Assembly (NCBI GenBank): GCA_964035575.1
Contig: OZ037915.1
Location: forward strand, 744,001-808,000
From: Rhynchopus sp. YZ270_cl-10
Taxonomy: Eukaryota; Euglenozoa; Diplonemea; Diplonemida; Diplonemidae
DNA length: 64,000 nucleotides
Reading direction: 5' to 3'
A program made the position numbers and the translations under genes. The notes under the pieces are model-generated. The model worked only from the letters and a program-made list of their open reading frames with translations, searched no databases and had not been told where the DNA came from. Shown piece after piece: positions 1 through 9,660 of this stretch; the stretch's first letter is position 1; each line of letters begins with the position of its first letter.

Positions 1-3000
1 AGCTGCGTGCGCAGCCTCCAGCTGGATCTGCAGCTGTCTGACGTGCTGGGCCTGCGATTCAGACGTGCCCTTCAGGTACGCAACAACCCCCTCCCTCTCA
101 GCTGCCGCTCTCTGCAACCCACCTACATGCGCCTGAAGCTCTGCAAGACGTAACGGAACAGAGGTGACCTCAGCCTGCAGCTCAGCTACCCGCTCTTCGA
201 GCATCGCACGGCGTTCTCCTTCAGAACGGTCTTCGCGTATGCCCCGCAGCGCGCCTCGAGGGGGTGTGCCGAAGTCGTGTGTGTGCGCTCGGAGTTCTTG
301 TCGTAGTGTGGCGACAGCTGCGTCCAGTCCACCTGGGGTGATGTCCTGTGCGCGGACGAAGTCAGCCTCGATATTGGTCATAAGCGAGCCTATCAAGGCC
401 GCAAGCCCGCCAGTGTTGCTGCTGTTGTCGAAGAGGGCCACCTCGGCAACCACGTCGCGCATGCGTTGTAGCTGCCGTGTTGTGATGTCGAGCTTTTGTG
501 TCACGCGGTTGAGGAGTTCAGAACGGAGCTCGTCGCCTACGTCGTCGCGAGTCTGATGGGTTGGGGAGATGAAGTGAAATGGTTTGACTTGAAATACATC
601 TGGTGTGATTAGGGGGTGGGAGTAACCGTTGAGAGGGTGGGGTGAAAATAGAGAGGGAGGAGGGAGGAGGGGAAACACACCAGCTCGCGGTTGCTGAGGT
701 ACTTCAGCTGGTCGGCCATGGCGTCGGCTCGTTCGCGCTCCTGCGTGAGTTTGTGCTCGAGGAAGTCCTTTTCGTCCTCTAGGAAGGGGATCTCTGCTTC
801 GCGACGTACCGTCTTGCCTGTGGGTGTTTTTTACATCATTTTGAGCCACAACTTCTTTTCCATACCCGCAGTGTGCTCCGTGAAGCGCAGACGTGTCTCC
901 ATATCCGCGACCTGGTCGCGATCTGTCTGCGCATGGTGCCAGGAGCGTTTGATCTCACGCTGTGCCTCCTCCAGCTCCTTCTTGAGGATGAGGCAGCGCT
1001 CGCACGTTGGGAGAATGACTTTGTGCTGAGCCTCGTCTTCGAGAGCCAGCTCCTCCTCGGGCACGATCGTGACAACGATGCTGGTGTCGAGGGCCCACCC
1101 CTTAGCCTTACTACGCCAGTCCATTGCATCAGGGTAGCGGCCGTTGTGCTTCGTGCGTGACATCGCCTTTTGGGGGTGGTGTGTTTTATAACAAAAAAGT
1201 CTCGAACGTTGAAATACAACAATTGTAAATGCAAACACTTGTAAATAAAAAAAAGGAGGAAAAAAATGAATAAAAAAGGAGCATACCCAGCCACGACTGT
1301 CCTTCATGACAGAGACCTTCCCAATCATCCACTGCTCCCTCTTGTCTAGGTAGATGCACTTCTCGCCCTCTGGCTGCGTCCAGTACGGCATGTCCCGCCA
1401 TTTGTCCTCAGCAATGTAGTACACCCCAGCAGGTCCTTGCAGGTTCGGTGACTGCACTACCAGGGCACGGGGAGGGTCTGACATCACAGCGATTCCCTGG
1501 AGGGGGTGGAAAGGTGGGAGAGGAGGGAATGGAGGGTATGGGTATGGGTGTTCAAAAGGGAGAAAAAGAGAGAGAGAAAAAAGAGGGCTTTTTTATTTTG
1601 AGAAAAACGTCGCAGTGGTTTTTTTTTGAAAGAAAATCGTTTTTGTTGCTGAATTTTTTGGGAACAAAGAAAACAGCGATCTCAAGATCGGGGACATCTT
1701 GAAAAGATCGAAGAATTGAGGAAAAGGGAAAGGGGAAAGGAAAACACACACACCTGCGGGTGAGCGAGGTCAGGCGAGTCAGGCATGAACGATGAAGTTG
1801 GCGAACCGAACGAAGGGGGTGCCTGTGGAGAAAAAGAGGATCGTATTTTTTCCCCCTAATGGTAGAACAACAAAAAACCCCCTCTTCAGCAATCTAAGAA
1901 TCTATAATTTTTTTCCCCACCTTCATTTCCCTCTCTCTTTCTCCTCATACCCTGCGCCGAGACGCCAAAGACGAGACCATGGACACCACTGATGGGGAAC
2001 GTGGCTCTCCTCCTTGCTGCGGGAGTTGCGGCATGGTTGCATTCCCAATCGGACTTGGCTCCTGAGACGCCGACCGCACACTCTCCCCATCATGCTCCAC
2101 AACCACATTGCTCAACGATGCACTCTTCGGCGTCGACAGCACCGACCGAATACGTTGCAACACGGACGGCTTCCGTTTCCTCTGCGCACTCTGCTCCGAC
2201 CCTTGCGACTGCACGGACCCCCCAAGCACCGACTCATCCAGGATGATAGACTGGTCGTGCACCACATCATCTAAGGGCTGTACATGCTGAGGGGTAGATA
2301 CCTCAGGAAGGGTCTGTTGCTGTGGAGGAGGTGGTGGTGGCGGCTGTGCGGCTAGTGTGCGGGCCTTTTCCTTTTCCTCTTCTTCTGCTTTGAGGGCCTC
2401 CTCCGCTGACCTCTCTTCCGCAAGGCGTGCTCGTTGTGCCTCCTTTTCTTTTTCCTCTGCGAGACGCAGTGATTCTGCTTCGTTTGCTAACCGTAGCTTC
2501 TCCTTCTCCTTCTCCTGCTCCTCCTTAAGAAGACGTGCTGCTTTCTCTTCTTCCGCCCTTTTTTCCTCCGCGAGACGTATCTTCTCCTCCTCCTTCTCTT
2601 TTTCAAGAAGGCGTGCCTTTTTCTCTTCCTCAAGCCGTTTCTCCTCCTGTTCCTTCTCAAGACGGATCTTTTCTTTTTCTTTTTCCGCTTCTTTTGCCTT
2701 CTCCTTTTCTTGCTCCTCTTTTGATTGTATCGGTGGGTATATGGAATCCTCTAGAATCGCCATATTCGTTGCCTCCCAGGTTTTTTCTGTGAATGGTGTG
2801 ACCACTGCGGTGCCTTCGGCAGGGGGGAGTTTGTCGGTTGGGTAGTCAGGATTTCTCCATGGTGGGAGGTGTGCGGTGCGTTGTGCTTCAGGGGAGAGGG
2901 CGGTGTAGATGGGAGAGTAGGCAGGGTCGTCTCGCATGAGGATTGTGAAGATGTCGGATTGGTTAGGGTACTTTGCGAGGATGGCGTCGATGAAGGGTGC

Positions 3001-3798
3001 TTGATCCGGCTGCCTCACCGATAAATACTCCAGCAATGCGGCGCGTATCGGCTGTCCCTTATCCCCCATCTCCACATTCCACGTTGCACCCCGCAAATAC
3101 TTTGCCCCATCATACTTTCGGAACAACTCCCCTTCATATTGTCTCCTCGCTGATTCTCCTTTAACCGCTACAACCGTTTCCGGTATGCGTCCAAGCGAGG
3201 TAGGGTTATGCTTTGAGAGAAACCGTTCTAACCAATTTGACCACATATCATTTTCGTCAGAAACCTTCTTTTTTGCCGCAGTGATAAAAGGGGAAGGATC
3301 CGGGAAGGTGTTGGCAAAGGAGAGGTCACCAGAGGATAGCGTGGAGTCGATGAGGGAGGTGAGGGAGAATTTCTTCGCTGCGGCGCCTGTCGGGGAGTCC
3401 GATTGGTCGTAGAGCTGCAGAAGCTGCAGGCGGGTTGCAAAGTAGTTTGTGTTGTATTGTTTATCCAATTCCGCGTATAGTGGAGTAAAGACGCCTCCGG
3501 TTGTCGGTGTTTCCAAAGGCTTTGTGACATTCGCTTTATGCCAGGTTTGTATAACCAAATCGCATTCCTCCGTCGGGCGTGGGTTGTATATCCTATAGAA
3601 ATGATCCAAGGCAAGCCGTATATCCGCCCACCCCTGAGTAATAGGAAACGACCGCTCCAAATCTGGCAGCAACGCCAGCTCCTTGCCTCCATAAGACCTG
3701 AAAATGTCCTTCAAAGGGCCGAGCTCGGTCGGGGTTGTCCAGTCAAAGAATTTTTGTGCAAGGGCGCGTATGATCGGGAGGTGGGCTTCGCTGGACAT
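1..3798 (-). CDS. Large coiled-coil protein, six exons visible, runs off left edge
   Basis: Start ATG at 3798-3796. Exons by frame and GT-AG signals: 3798-1951, 1822-1754, 1496-1287, 1166-866, 817-681 and 552 to the window edge; every junction keeps the frame. Over 1,030 residues are visible. The first 370 residues form a helical domain I do not recognise. Residues about 370-500 are a charged coiled coil (runs of KEEQEKEK and RLAEEK), followed by a polyproline patch. The third exon carries a short W/Y-rich motif (VYYIAEDKW, then QWMIGKV) like the small W-rich repeats of protist proteins. The later exons are again coiled coil (ERERADAMADQLKYL, LEERVAELQAEV). One intron is only 48 nt. The pieces look like separate ORFs unless the introns are removed. 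A cytoskeletal or scaffold role is a guess. Confidence 0.72.
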
Positions 3799-5164
3799 GG
3801 TAGGGAGAGGGGGAGAGAGGGCTTATTGTATGTTCATGTGTGTGTGTGTGGTTTTTTGAGGGGAATAAAAGAGAACTGTTGGGTGGATGAAACCTCACAG
3901 TGCTTAGTGGCAACGAAAGGGGAAAGAAAAAGTTTTACAAAGATGAACCAAAAAAATATATGCGTGTGTGTATATGAAGTTCTCTGGGGGGAAATGGATG
4001 GTGGATGTGTGTTAGCTTCGCATGGTTGTATTACCGCTGCGGGTGGGTTGAAGAGATGGGAAACGGAGATAGGGCAGTTTGAAAATGTTTTTTGTATGTT
4101 TTGAAAGTGCTTTGTGCTCTGTTTAATTTTGCTTGATAGTTTTGTAGACGTGGAGTTGGAGAGATATGGAGATAGGGCAGTGAGAGAGGGTTTTATATTG
4201 AGGAAAAGATGTAGGAGGACAAGCGGAGAGGGGGTGGTGGTCAAGTTTGTGACTCAGTTGCAGAGTTGTTTTTCTTTCGTTGGCAATTTGTTTCAGGTGA
4301 GTGGGTTCTTGTATTTTGTGTTAACTTTTTTTTCCAGACCCACACACCTTCATAGGTTTAACGATAAAAAAAATTAAAAAAAGGGTAAATAGAATTTGGT
4401 TGTTAAAAGAGACTGAAGCAAGGCGACAAAAAAAAAAAGTTTATAAGATGATCCTAAGCCTCTCGTTGCTTAGTCACCTTTAAAAAAAGGCAAAATGGTG
4501 TGACAAAAATAATCGAAAAAGAATTGTGAGACGAAGGTGCCTCTCGTACGCACAAATTTGACTTGAAAATACAAAAGTCTACTCGTTACAGTGTACCTTG
4601 GTTACAATGACCGGTGCACCGTGGGGTGGACCCTCCAACCATGCAGTCCCAATCCATTTCGAGGTGGAGATCTGATAAAATGTAAAAAAAAAAGGGGGGA
4701 GGGGAAAAGTTGATGAAGGATGGGTAAGGTTCACGTACGCAGTCGCCCCTAAAAAGAGAAGTTGAAAGTGCAAACGCCTCACCGTACAGAGGCAAGACGC
4801 AGGGCACTGGTTCTCCGTGGGTTATAAAAGGCAAAAGAAATAACTGAAGAATGCAGGTGTCTTATGCGCGACACACAACTTTGAATACTAAGATGAACAG
4901 AAAGAGGTCAAGGGGGGGAAAAGCGCCGTTTCCCCCCTCCATATTCACATATGAAAAAGGGGATCAGACTGCATTAAAAATGACATAAAAAAAGCACACA
5001 TTACCTGAAGTATGGCTGCTGAAACGGTGATATGAATGTAACGGCCTCGTGGTAACCATTTATTGGGTGGACCGTTGTTACATCATCAAAAAATTTAAAA
5101 AAAAGACAAAAAAATACATAATACCGATACCAAAAAAAACCCGCACGCACACACCCACACCCTC
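3799..5164. other. Intergenic stretch with R1, R2 and R3 repeats
   Basis: No convincing gene. It holds R1 (4438-4480), R2 (4560-4677) and R3 (4755-4830) in a row, all reading on the plus strand, antisense to the genes. The rest is AT-rich with A and T runs. Confidence 0.6.
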
Positions 5165-6940
5165 TCAGCTCACAACGCATCTCTGCCCTGCACCACCCGG
5201 ACCTCCACCACCATCGCCTCCACCCCCACCTCTGCTTCTTCCTCCCCCGGCACCCTTCGCCTCAAAATGGAGTGACGTCCCTTCCGTCAGTGTGGTTGCA
5301 ACAGACTCATCATCTGAGGACGACTCTGTATGCCCATAGAGTAGACCTTCACAGGCTAGGGCACGTTCCGCAATGTCCGCAGAGGTGACCCGTGTACCGT
5401 CCTCGAGGTCAACTGTGCTGCCATCTCCGGACATCACTGAGGCCAGCGCAGCGTAGGCTTCAGAACGCCTTGGGTTCAGCTCTATTGCTCGTTTGAAGAG
5501 GTCTGTGGAGGACATGATTGTTCCGTCCTCCAAGATAGTGGCAACTCCTTCGGGCAGTGTTGTCCCTAACATGCAGAAGGCGTCGTAGTAAAAGGGGTTT
5601 AATGCGACTGCACGTTTGATGAGCGCGATTTTTGTCATTTTTGTGTTATTCGGTGGAAGAAGAACAGCCGCACCATCCGCAAGCAATGCCGCAAGCCTTA
5701 AATACGGTTTCGCAAAATGCGGGTCAAGCGAGATAGCTTTGAGGAACAGCTCTGTGGGAAGCGTGGTGGAAAGACTGCGGGGTTGGTTTGCCGTTTCCCC
5801 GGTAAGGTGTTTACCGTATGTGTAGTAACAGTGCGCATCCTCTGGCGCAAGCAAAATTGCCTTTTCAAAAAGATCTTCTATCGCAAAGAGACGCCCATTA
5901 TCTAACGTCACAGAGTATGTCAAGGCCTCCGAGGTTTCTAGCCATATGTTACAACGTGACCGTTCCCCTCGTTGCTCCCTCTTGCTTAATGTGGATGCAA
6001 GCTGGTAATACGGCTTCGCCATGAAAGGGTCTACTGCGATCGCTCGCTTCAACAAATCGACCTTTGACAAAGAGTTTTGGCGCAACGAAATGTAATCGGA
6101 TTCCTCAGGAATGGTTGTGGCAAGGGAGCACAATGCCTCTGAAGAGTCGCGTGTTAGCTTCAAGCTTTGGAGTAAAAGATCTCTTCGTGACATTCGTTTT
6201 AACATTCCGGTTTCTCCAGGGAGGATCACATAGTCAGAGTTTTCTACTGCAGGTCGGGTCGAGCTTTTATCGTAAGTATTCAAACATTCTGATAAAACGT
6301 AAAATGCTTCCGCATTTCTGGGGTTAAGATGTACCGAAGCGACAAGAAGTTCTGTTCTGTTCAGGCGTTTTCCCCCATCCAACGCAACCCACCCCCCCTG
6401 AGGCAGCGACGCTGCCAACCGGAACAAACAATACGACTGCTCCTCGGGACGTACTGGAGGGTCGAATGTGTCAACCCCGTTTAGTATGGTTTTGTAGATC
6501 TGCTGTTTGCTTACGTACTCACCAGATTGGAGGCATGTTGCTCGGCCTCGGAAGGATGCTGCGAATGCAAGCAAATAAGAAACATTAGTCGGCTCGATGC
6601 ACACTGCGCACGACATAAGCTGCGCTTTTGTCATAGAAACGCCATTGTGCACCAAGCTTCCCCCTAGGGGAAGGTCTCTGCTTAATGCTGCATAAAACAC
6701 AGCATCGTTTTCGCCTACCTCTATTTCGCCAAGATCGATTTCTCTGCCAATCGGAGGAGGTGACGAAGCAGATGGGTCTGAAGGAGATTCAACTGAACAC
6801 GATGATCCCAATGGCAGCTTTTTCCGAAGTCTCGAAAAGGTTTCGGAGAAGCTACTGCGACGGAGAGGTACAGAAGAAGAAGAATGCATCTCAGCTATTG
6901 GCTTGCACCCTAGGGTCGAGGCGTGGGTGGTACTGTGCAT
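5165..6940 (-). CDS. TPR-like repeat protein (591 aa)
   Basis: The ATG at 6940-6938 opens a 591-residue frame. A longer frame to 7012 starts in pyrimidine-rich, UTR-like sequence and was not used. The first 70 residues are Ser-rich and basic. Residues about 77-550 hold eight or nine helical repeats with the pattern LxxRAIxLNPxxxxAYxxLAxxL, preceded by a short DG-containing strand (for example ILEDGTIMSSTDLFKRA). This is TPR-like with an extra hairpin between units. The C-terminus is Gly-rich. Such repeats normally serve protein-protein contacts; no partner can be named. A polypyrimidine tract at about 6971-7010 is followed by no AG before this ATG. If the mRNA is trans-spliced at the AG inside the first codons, translation would begin at Met18 instead. 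Confidence 0.8.
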   Translation of the reverse strand: MHSTTHASTLGCKPIAEMHSSSSVPLRRSSFSETFSRLRKKLPLGSSCSVESPSDPSASSPPPIGREIDLGEIEVGENDAVFYAALSRDLPLGGSLVHNGVSMTKAQLMSCAVCIEPTNVSYLLAFAASFRGRATCLQSGEYVSKQQIYKTILNGVDTFDPPVRPEEQSYCLFRLAASLPQGGWVALDGGKRLNRTELLVASVHLNPRNAEAFYVLSECLNTYDKSSTRPAVENSDYVILPGETGMLKRMSRRDLLLQSLKLTRDSSEALCSLATTIPEESDYISLRQNSLSKVDLLKRAIAVDPFMAKPYYQLASTLSKREQRGERSRCNIWLETSEALTYSVTLDNGRLFAIEDLFEKAILLAPEDAHCYYTYGKHLTGETANQPRSLSTTLPTELFLKAISLDPHFAKPYLRLAALLADGAAVLLPPNNTKMTKIALIKRAVALNPFYYDAFCMLGTTLPEGVATILEDGTIMSSTDLFKRAIELNPRRSEAYAALASVMSGDGSTVDLEDGTRVTSADIAERALACEGLLYGHTESSSDDESVATTLTEGTSLHFEAKGAGGGRSRGGGGGDGGGGPGGAGQRCVVS

Positions 6941-7094
6941 ATTTTTATTTTTTAGTTTTTTTTTTTGGGGGGAAAGGGAGGGGAAAGAGAGAGAGAGAGA
7001 GAAGAGTATCAAAAACGATTTTTGTGTAAATAAAGAAAAGTGTGTGTAAATACTGTTGTGTATTTTTTGAGGTGGGGGAGATTTTTTTTTTTTG

Positions 7095-7160
7095 TATCGA
7101 CAATCACGTTATGCCTACTGGTATAACGATCTGTACACTCAATGTCGGCCGAAGCCTATG
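7095..7160 (-). repeat. R5 dispersed repeat (divergent copy)
   Basis: Shares TCGACAAT and the end ACTCAATGTCGGCCGAAGCC with copies at 12952 and 45111. A T11 run precedes it on the plus strand, so read on the minus strand it ends in an A-tail, as a SINE would. Confidence 0.6.
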
Positions 7161-7204
7161 TACTTTTTTTTGATAATGTGCGGACTCTGAGGGGAAAAAA
7201 AAAA

Positions 7205-7270
7205 GTGGAGATTGCACAAACTGTGGCAACACAACCGAGGCAACTATACTACTCTAACAATTTATCAAAA
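7205..7270 (+). repeat. R4 dispersed repeat, A-tailed
   Basis: Begins GTGGAGATTGCACAAACTGT, ends CAATTTATC and runs into A10. It is the reverse complement of copies at 47859 and 62703, about 95 percent alike by eye. The A-rich 3' end suggests a small retroposon. Confidence 0.7.
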
Positions 7271-7475
7271 AAAAAAGTGGGGGGTCGTTATTTTCTTTGT
7301 GTTACACCCCCTTCTTTGGGTTAAAATTGAGGGTAATAATTGAGTGATGAAAGATGAACAGGACTCTGTAAAAAATAGCAAAAAAAATCCCGCATTTATT
7401 TCAGACGGAATCACCACTGGGAATTGGCGCACAAAAATGACACATACAATAGCACAGCGCTAACCCGGCAAGGAA

Positions 7476-7566
7476 GACGGCACTTTAAAAATAAAAGAAA
7501 AGTTTATAAGATGATCCCAAGCCTCTCGTGCTTAGTCACCTTACTGACGGCACTTTAAAAATAAAA
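7476..7566 (+). repeat. R1 repeat with a 21-bp direct repeat at each side
   Basis: The R1 core (7499-7542, GTTTATAAGATGATCC through CTTAGTCACCTT) is bracketed by two identical 21-bp blocks, 7476-7496 and 7546-7566, both starting GACGGCACTTT. This is the look of a target-site duplication made when an element of about 49 bp inserted. The core contains a short stem (AAGC with GCTT around CTCTCGT). Confidence 0.75.
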
Positions 7567-7788
7567 AATAAAAATAAAAAGATCTGATAGCTGAGGAGGC
7601 CTCACGAAACGAAACAAAATATAAAAAAAAACGAGAAAAAAAATAGAAAACAGAAAACACACGCTCACACGGATGACCTACATTTTCTCCCGAAACTATG
7701 CTGTCCTGACGACCTTCAATGGGAAGAGAATTTTTTTTTTTTTTGTAAGATGAAACCTTGCTAATCATCTTGAACATAAGAAAAAGGA

Positions 7789-7852
7789 ATAGTTATTGAT
7801 GCAGTCACTCCACGTACGATGCCAGCCATACGGATGAAAGCACAACAAAAAA
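7789..7852 (+). repeat. R6 dispersed repeat, A-tailed
   Basis: Pattern GTTATTGATGCAG, then CCACGTACGATGCCAGCCAT and GGATGAAAGCACAA followed by an A run. Related copies lie at 20297-20362 and 38493-38572. Confidence 0.65.
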
Positions 7853-8047
7853 AAGGGGGTGTCGTGCAGATTTTTGTCAAAGAGAACTAATTATCGTTGG
7901 AAGAAGAAAAAACTATGTACAAGGTTTCTACAGATTTGCACCACTCATGGCAGAAAGGGCGTGTGGTCGCTTACAACTTTTTTTGTGGGAAAAGAGAGAC
8001 ACAAAGAACATGGAACGTTCACGACGCATTTTAAAAAAGTAAAATTA

Positions 8048-8505
8048 TTGGTGTGATCACCCAAACGGATTCTCCGTGGTTCCCCCGAAGGTGCTCCGCA
8101 AATCTTAATATACCGTAAAAATATTTATTCTGGGCCGGAACAAAACTGGAACACCCCAAAAAATCGTCGATTGTTCCAGTTTTGTTCCGTACCAGCATTG
8201 TTTTGGGGGGTATCCGTGCCTTGTCAAAAAAAAAACGAGGAGTGCGACGAATTTTTTTTGCCCAAAGATGCACTATGCACCTGGGTGGGGTGGGAATGGG
8301 GATAAAAATTCTACCCCAACAGAACTGTTCTGGGCCGGAACAAAACTGGGACACCCCCAAAAACCCCAAGTGTTCCAGTTTTGTTCCGGTCCAGTATACT
8401 TCTGTCTCAGAATAGTTACAGCCCAGAATAAATATTTTTACGGTAGCCCGAAACGGTTCTCCGTGGTTCTTCCGTGGGTTGTCCTTACCCCCTGAATCAC
8501 ACCAA
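8048..8505. mobile_element. MITE with TTGGTGTGAT ends and TTA target duplication
   Basis: Inverted ends TTGGTGTGAT / ATCACACCAA are flanked on both sides by TTA (8045-8047 and 8506-8508). Inside, 8111-8134 is perfectly inverted at 8422-8445 (24 bp). Within that loop sit two smaller hairpins built on GGCCGGAACAAAACTGG and its complement. No transposase frame. The 3-bp TTA duplication and the kinship of the ends with the elements at 28875 and 43841 suggest a PIF/Harbinger-type non-autonomous family. Confidence 0.7.
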
Positions 8506-8509
8506 TTAC

Positions 8510-8598
8510 GACTTGAAATACAAAACCCTCTTTTGACAGTACCTTACCGTATGACCGGTGTACCGTCAACCATGCGGTCTTGCATCCATTAGTTTACA
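8510..8598 (+). repeat. R2 dispersed repeat
   Basis: Contains GACTTGAAATACAAAACCCT, TGACCGGTGTACCGT, CAACCATGCGGTCTTGCATCC and AGTTTACA in the order of the other R2 copies. It starts four bases beyond the MITE's right end, abutting its target duplication. Confidence 0.7.
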
Positions 8599-9612
8599 CA
8601 ACGCACGTTTTAGATTGGCAGAATTATTCTTCCTGCTCTAAGAGAAACAAACAAATGCGTGGAGTTCACACGAAAAAAAAAAAAAAGCGAGGTGTCTACA
8701 CGTTATCAATTATTCAAAAATAAAATAAAATTAAAAGCAAACAAAAGAAAGCAGCGCACTACAGAAAAAAGAAATACCCCCACACATCTGCAATGTGTGT
8801 CATATTCTGCACAGGATTAAGACACCAACACTTGATATGAAACACACATTTCAAAGATACACGGACTTAACACGGCACTCAATTGCCCCTAAAGCTATCA
8901 ACAAACCAACAAAAAAATACCGACGTGGTGCGAAGAGGGAAGGTAGAGGAAAGGTAAGAACACTTCACACATCGGCAGCTATTTTCTTCTTTTTTTTGCT
9001 CATAGTCACAAAGGATACCATGCACCACACTGTACATAACACATTTTTTTTTGTCGTATCGACAATTCCAAACCCTCTTTTGACCCTTAATAAAGCTGAT
9101 AGCAGAATAGCACAAAATCTTCACAAGTGTTACGTCCCCGAAGAATTGTTTCATATACTAACTATTCTACTGAATAGAAGGTATAATAGGGTGCACTAAA
9201 TGTACCCAAACTTTTCCGAAGAAGAAATAAAAACACAAACAACGACAACACCCACACCACCCGAACCAAAAGGGATCGCATCCCCCCTGCCACCTCCACT
9301 CCTGAACAGCAAACAAAAACACAAAACAAAAAGAGTAGTTGAAACGTGTTAAAACGCATATCATGCAAATATCAGACAAAAACAAAAAAACCCCTCCTCC
9401 CCAACCCCCACCTTTTTTACTACACCTCCTGGTATCTCCAGTTCTTTTTTGTATTTTTTTGAACGAGCAGGCCCCCCCTTTACAAAAAAGAAGAAGAAAA
9501 TTTTACCTAACCTTCCTCACGATAAACGCTCTTCTTTTCCCCCCAAAAAAAGGAAAGCTACTAATTTTTAAAAGCCTTCTTCTCCTTCTTTACATCTAAA
9601 GAGAAAACCAAA

Positions 9613-9657
9613 AGTTTATAAGATGACCCTAAGTCTCTCGAGGTGCGTCACCTTTTT
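9613..9657 (+). repeat. R1 dispersed repeat
   Basis: AAGTTTATAAGATGACCCTA with CTCTCG and GTCACCTTT. It lies three bases past the stop codon of the gene ending at 9661, so it would fall in that gene's 3' UTR in antisense orientation. Confidence 0.7.
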
Positions 9658-9660
9658 AAA

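Larger units (their letters stand above)
6941..9660. other. 2.7-kb intergenic region packed with repeats
   Basis: No gene seen. It contains R5 (7095-7160), R4 (7205-7270, opposite orientation to the other R4 copies), R1 with flanking direct repeats (7476-7566), R6 (7789-7852), a TIR element (8048-8505), R2 (8510-8598) and another R1 (9613-9657) just past the 3' end of the next gene. Intervening sequence is A/T-rich without long open frames of coding character. Confidence 0.65.

Noticed and set aside
164-1160. Plus-strand ORFs rich in Ser and Arg near the left edge
   Set aside because: Complementary shadows of the coiled-coil exons on the minus strand.
2357-2845. Ser/Phe-rich plus-strand ORF
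   Set aside because: Reverse complement of a Lys/Glu-rich coiled coil.
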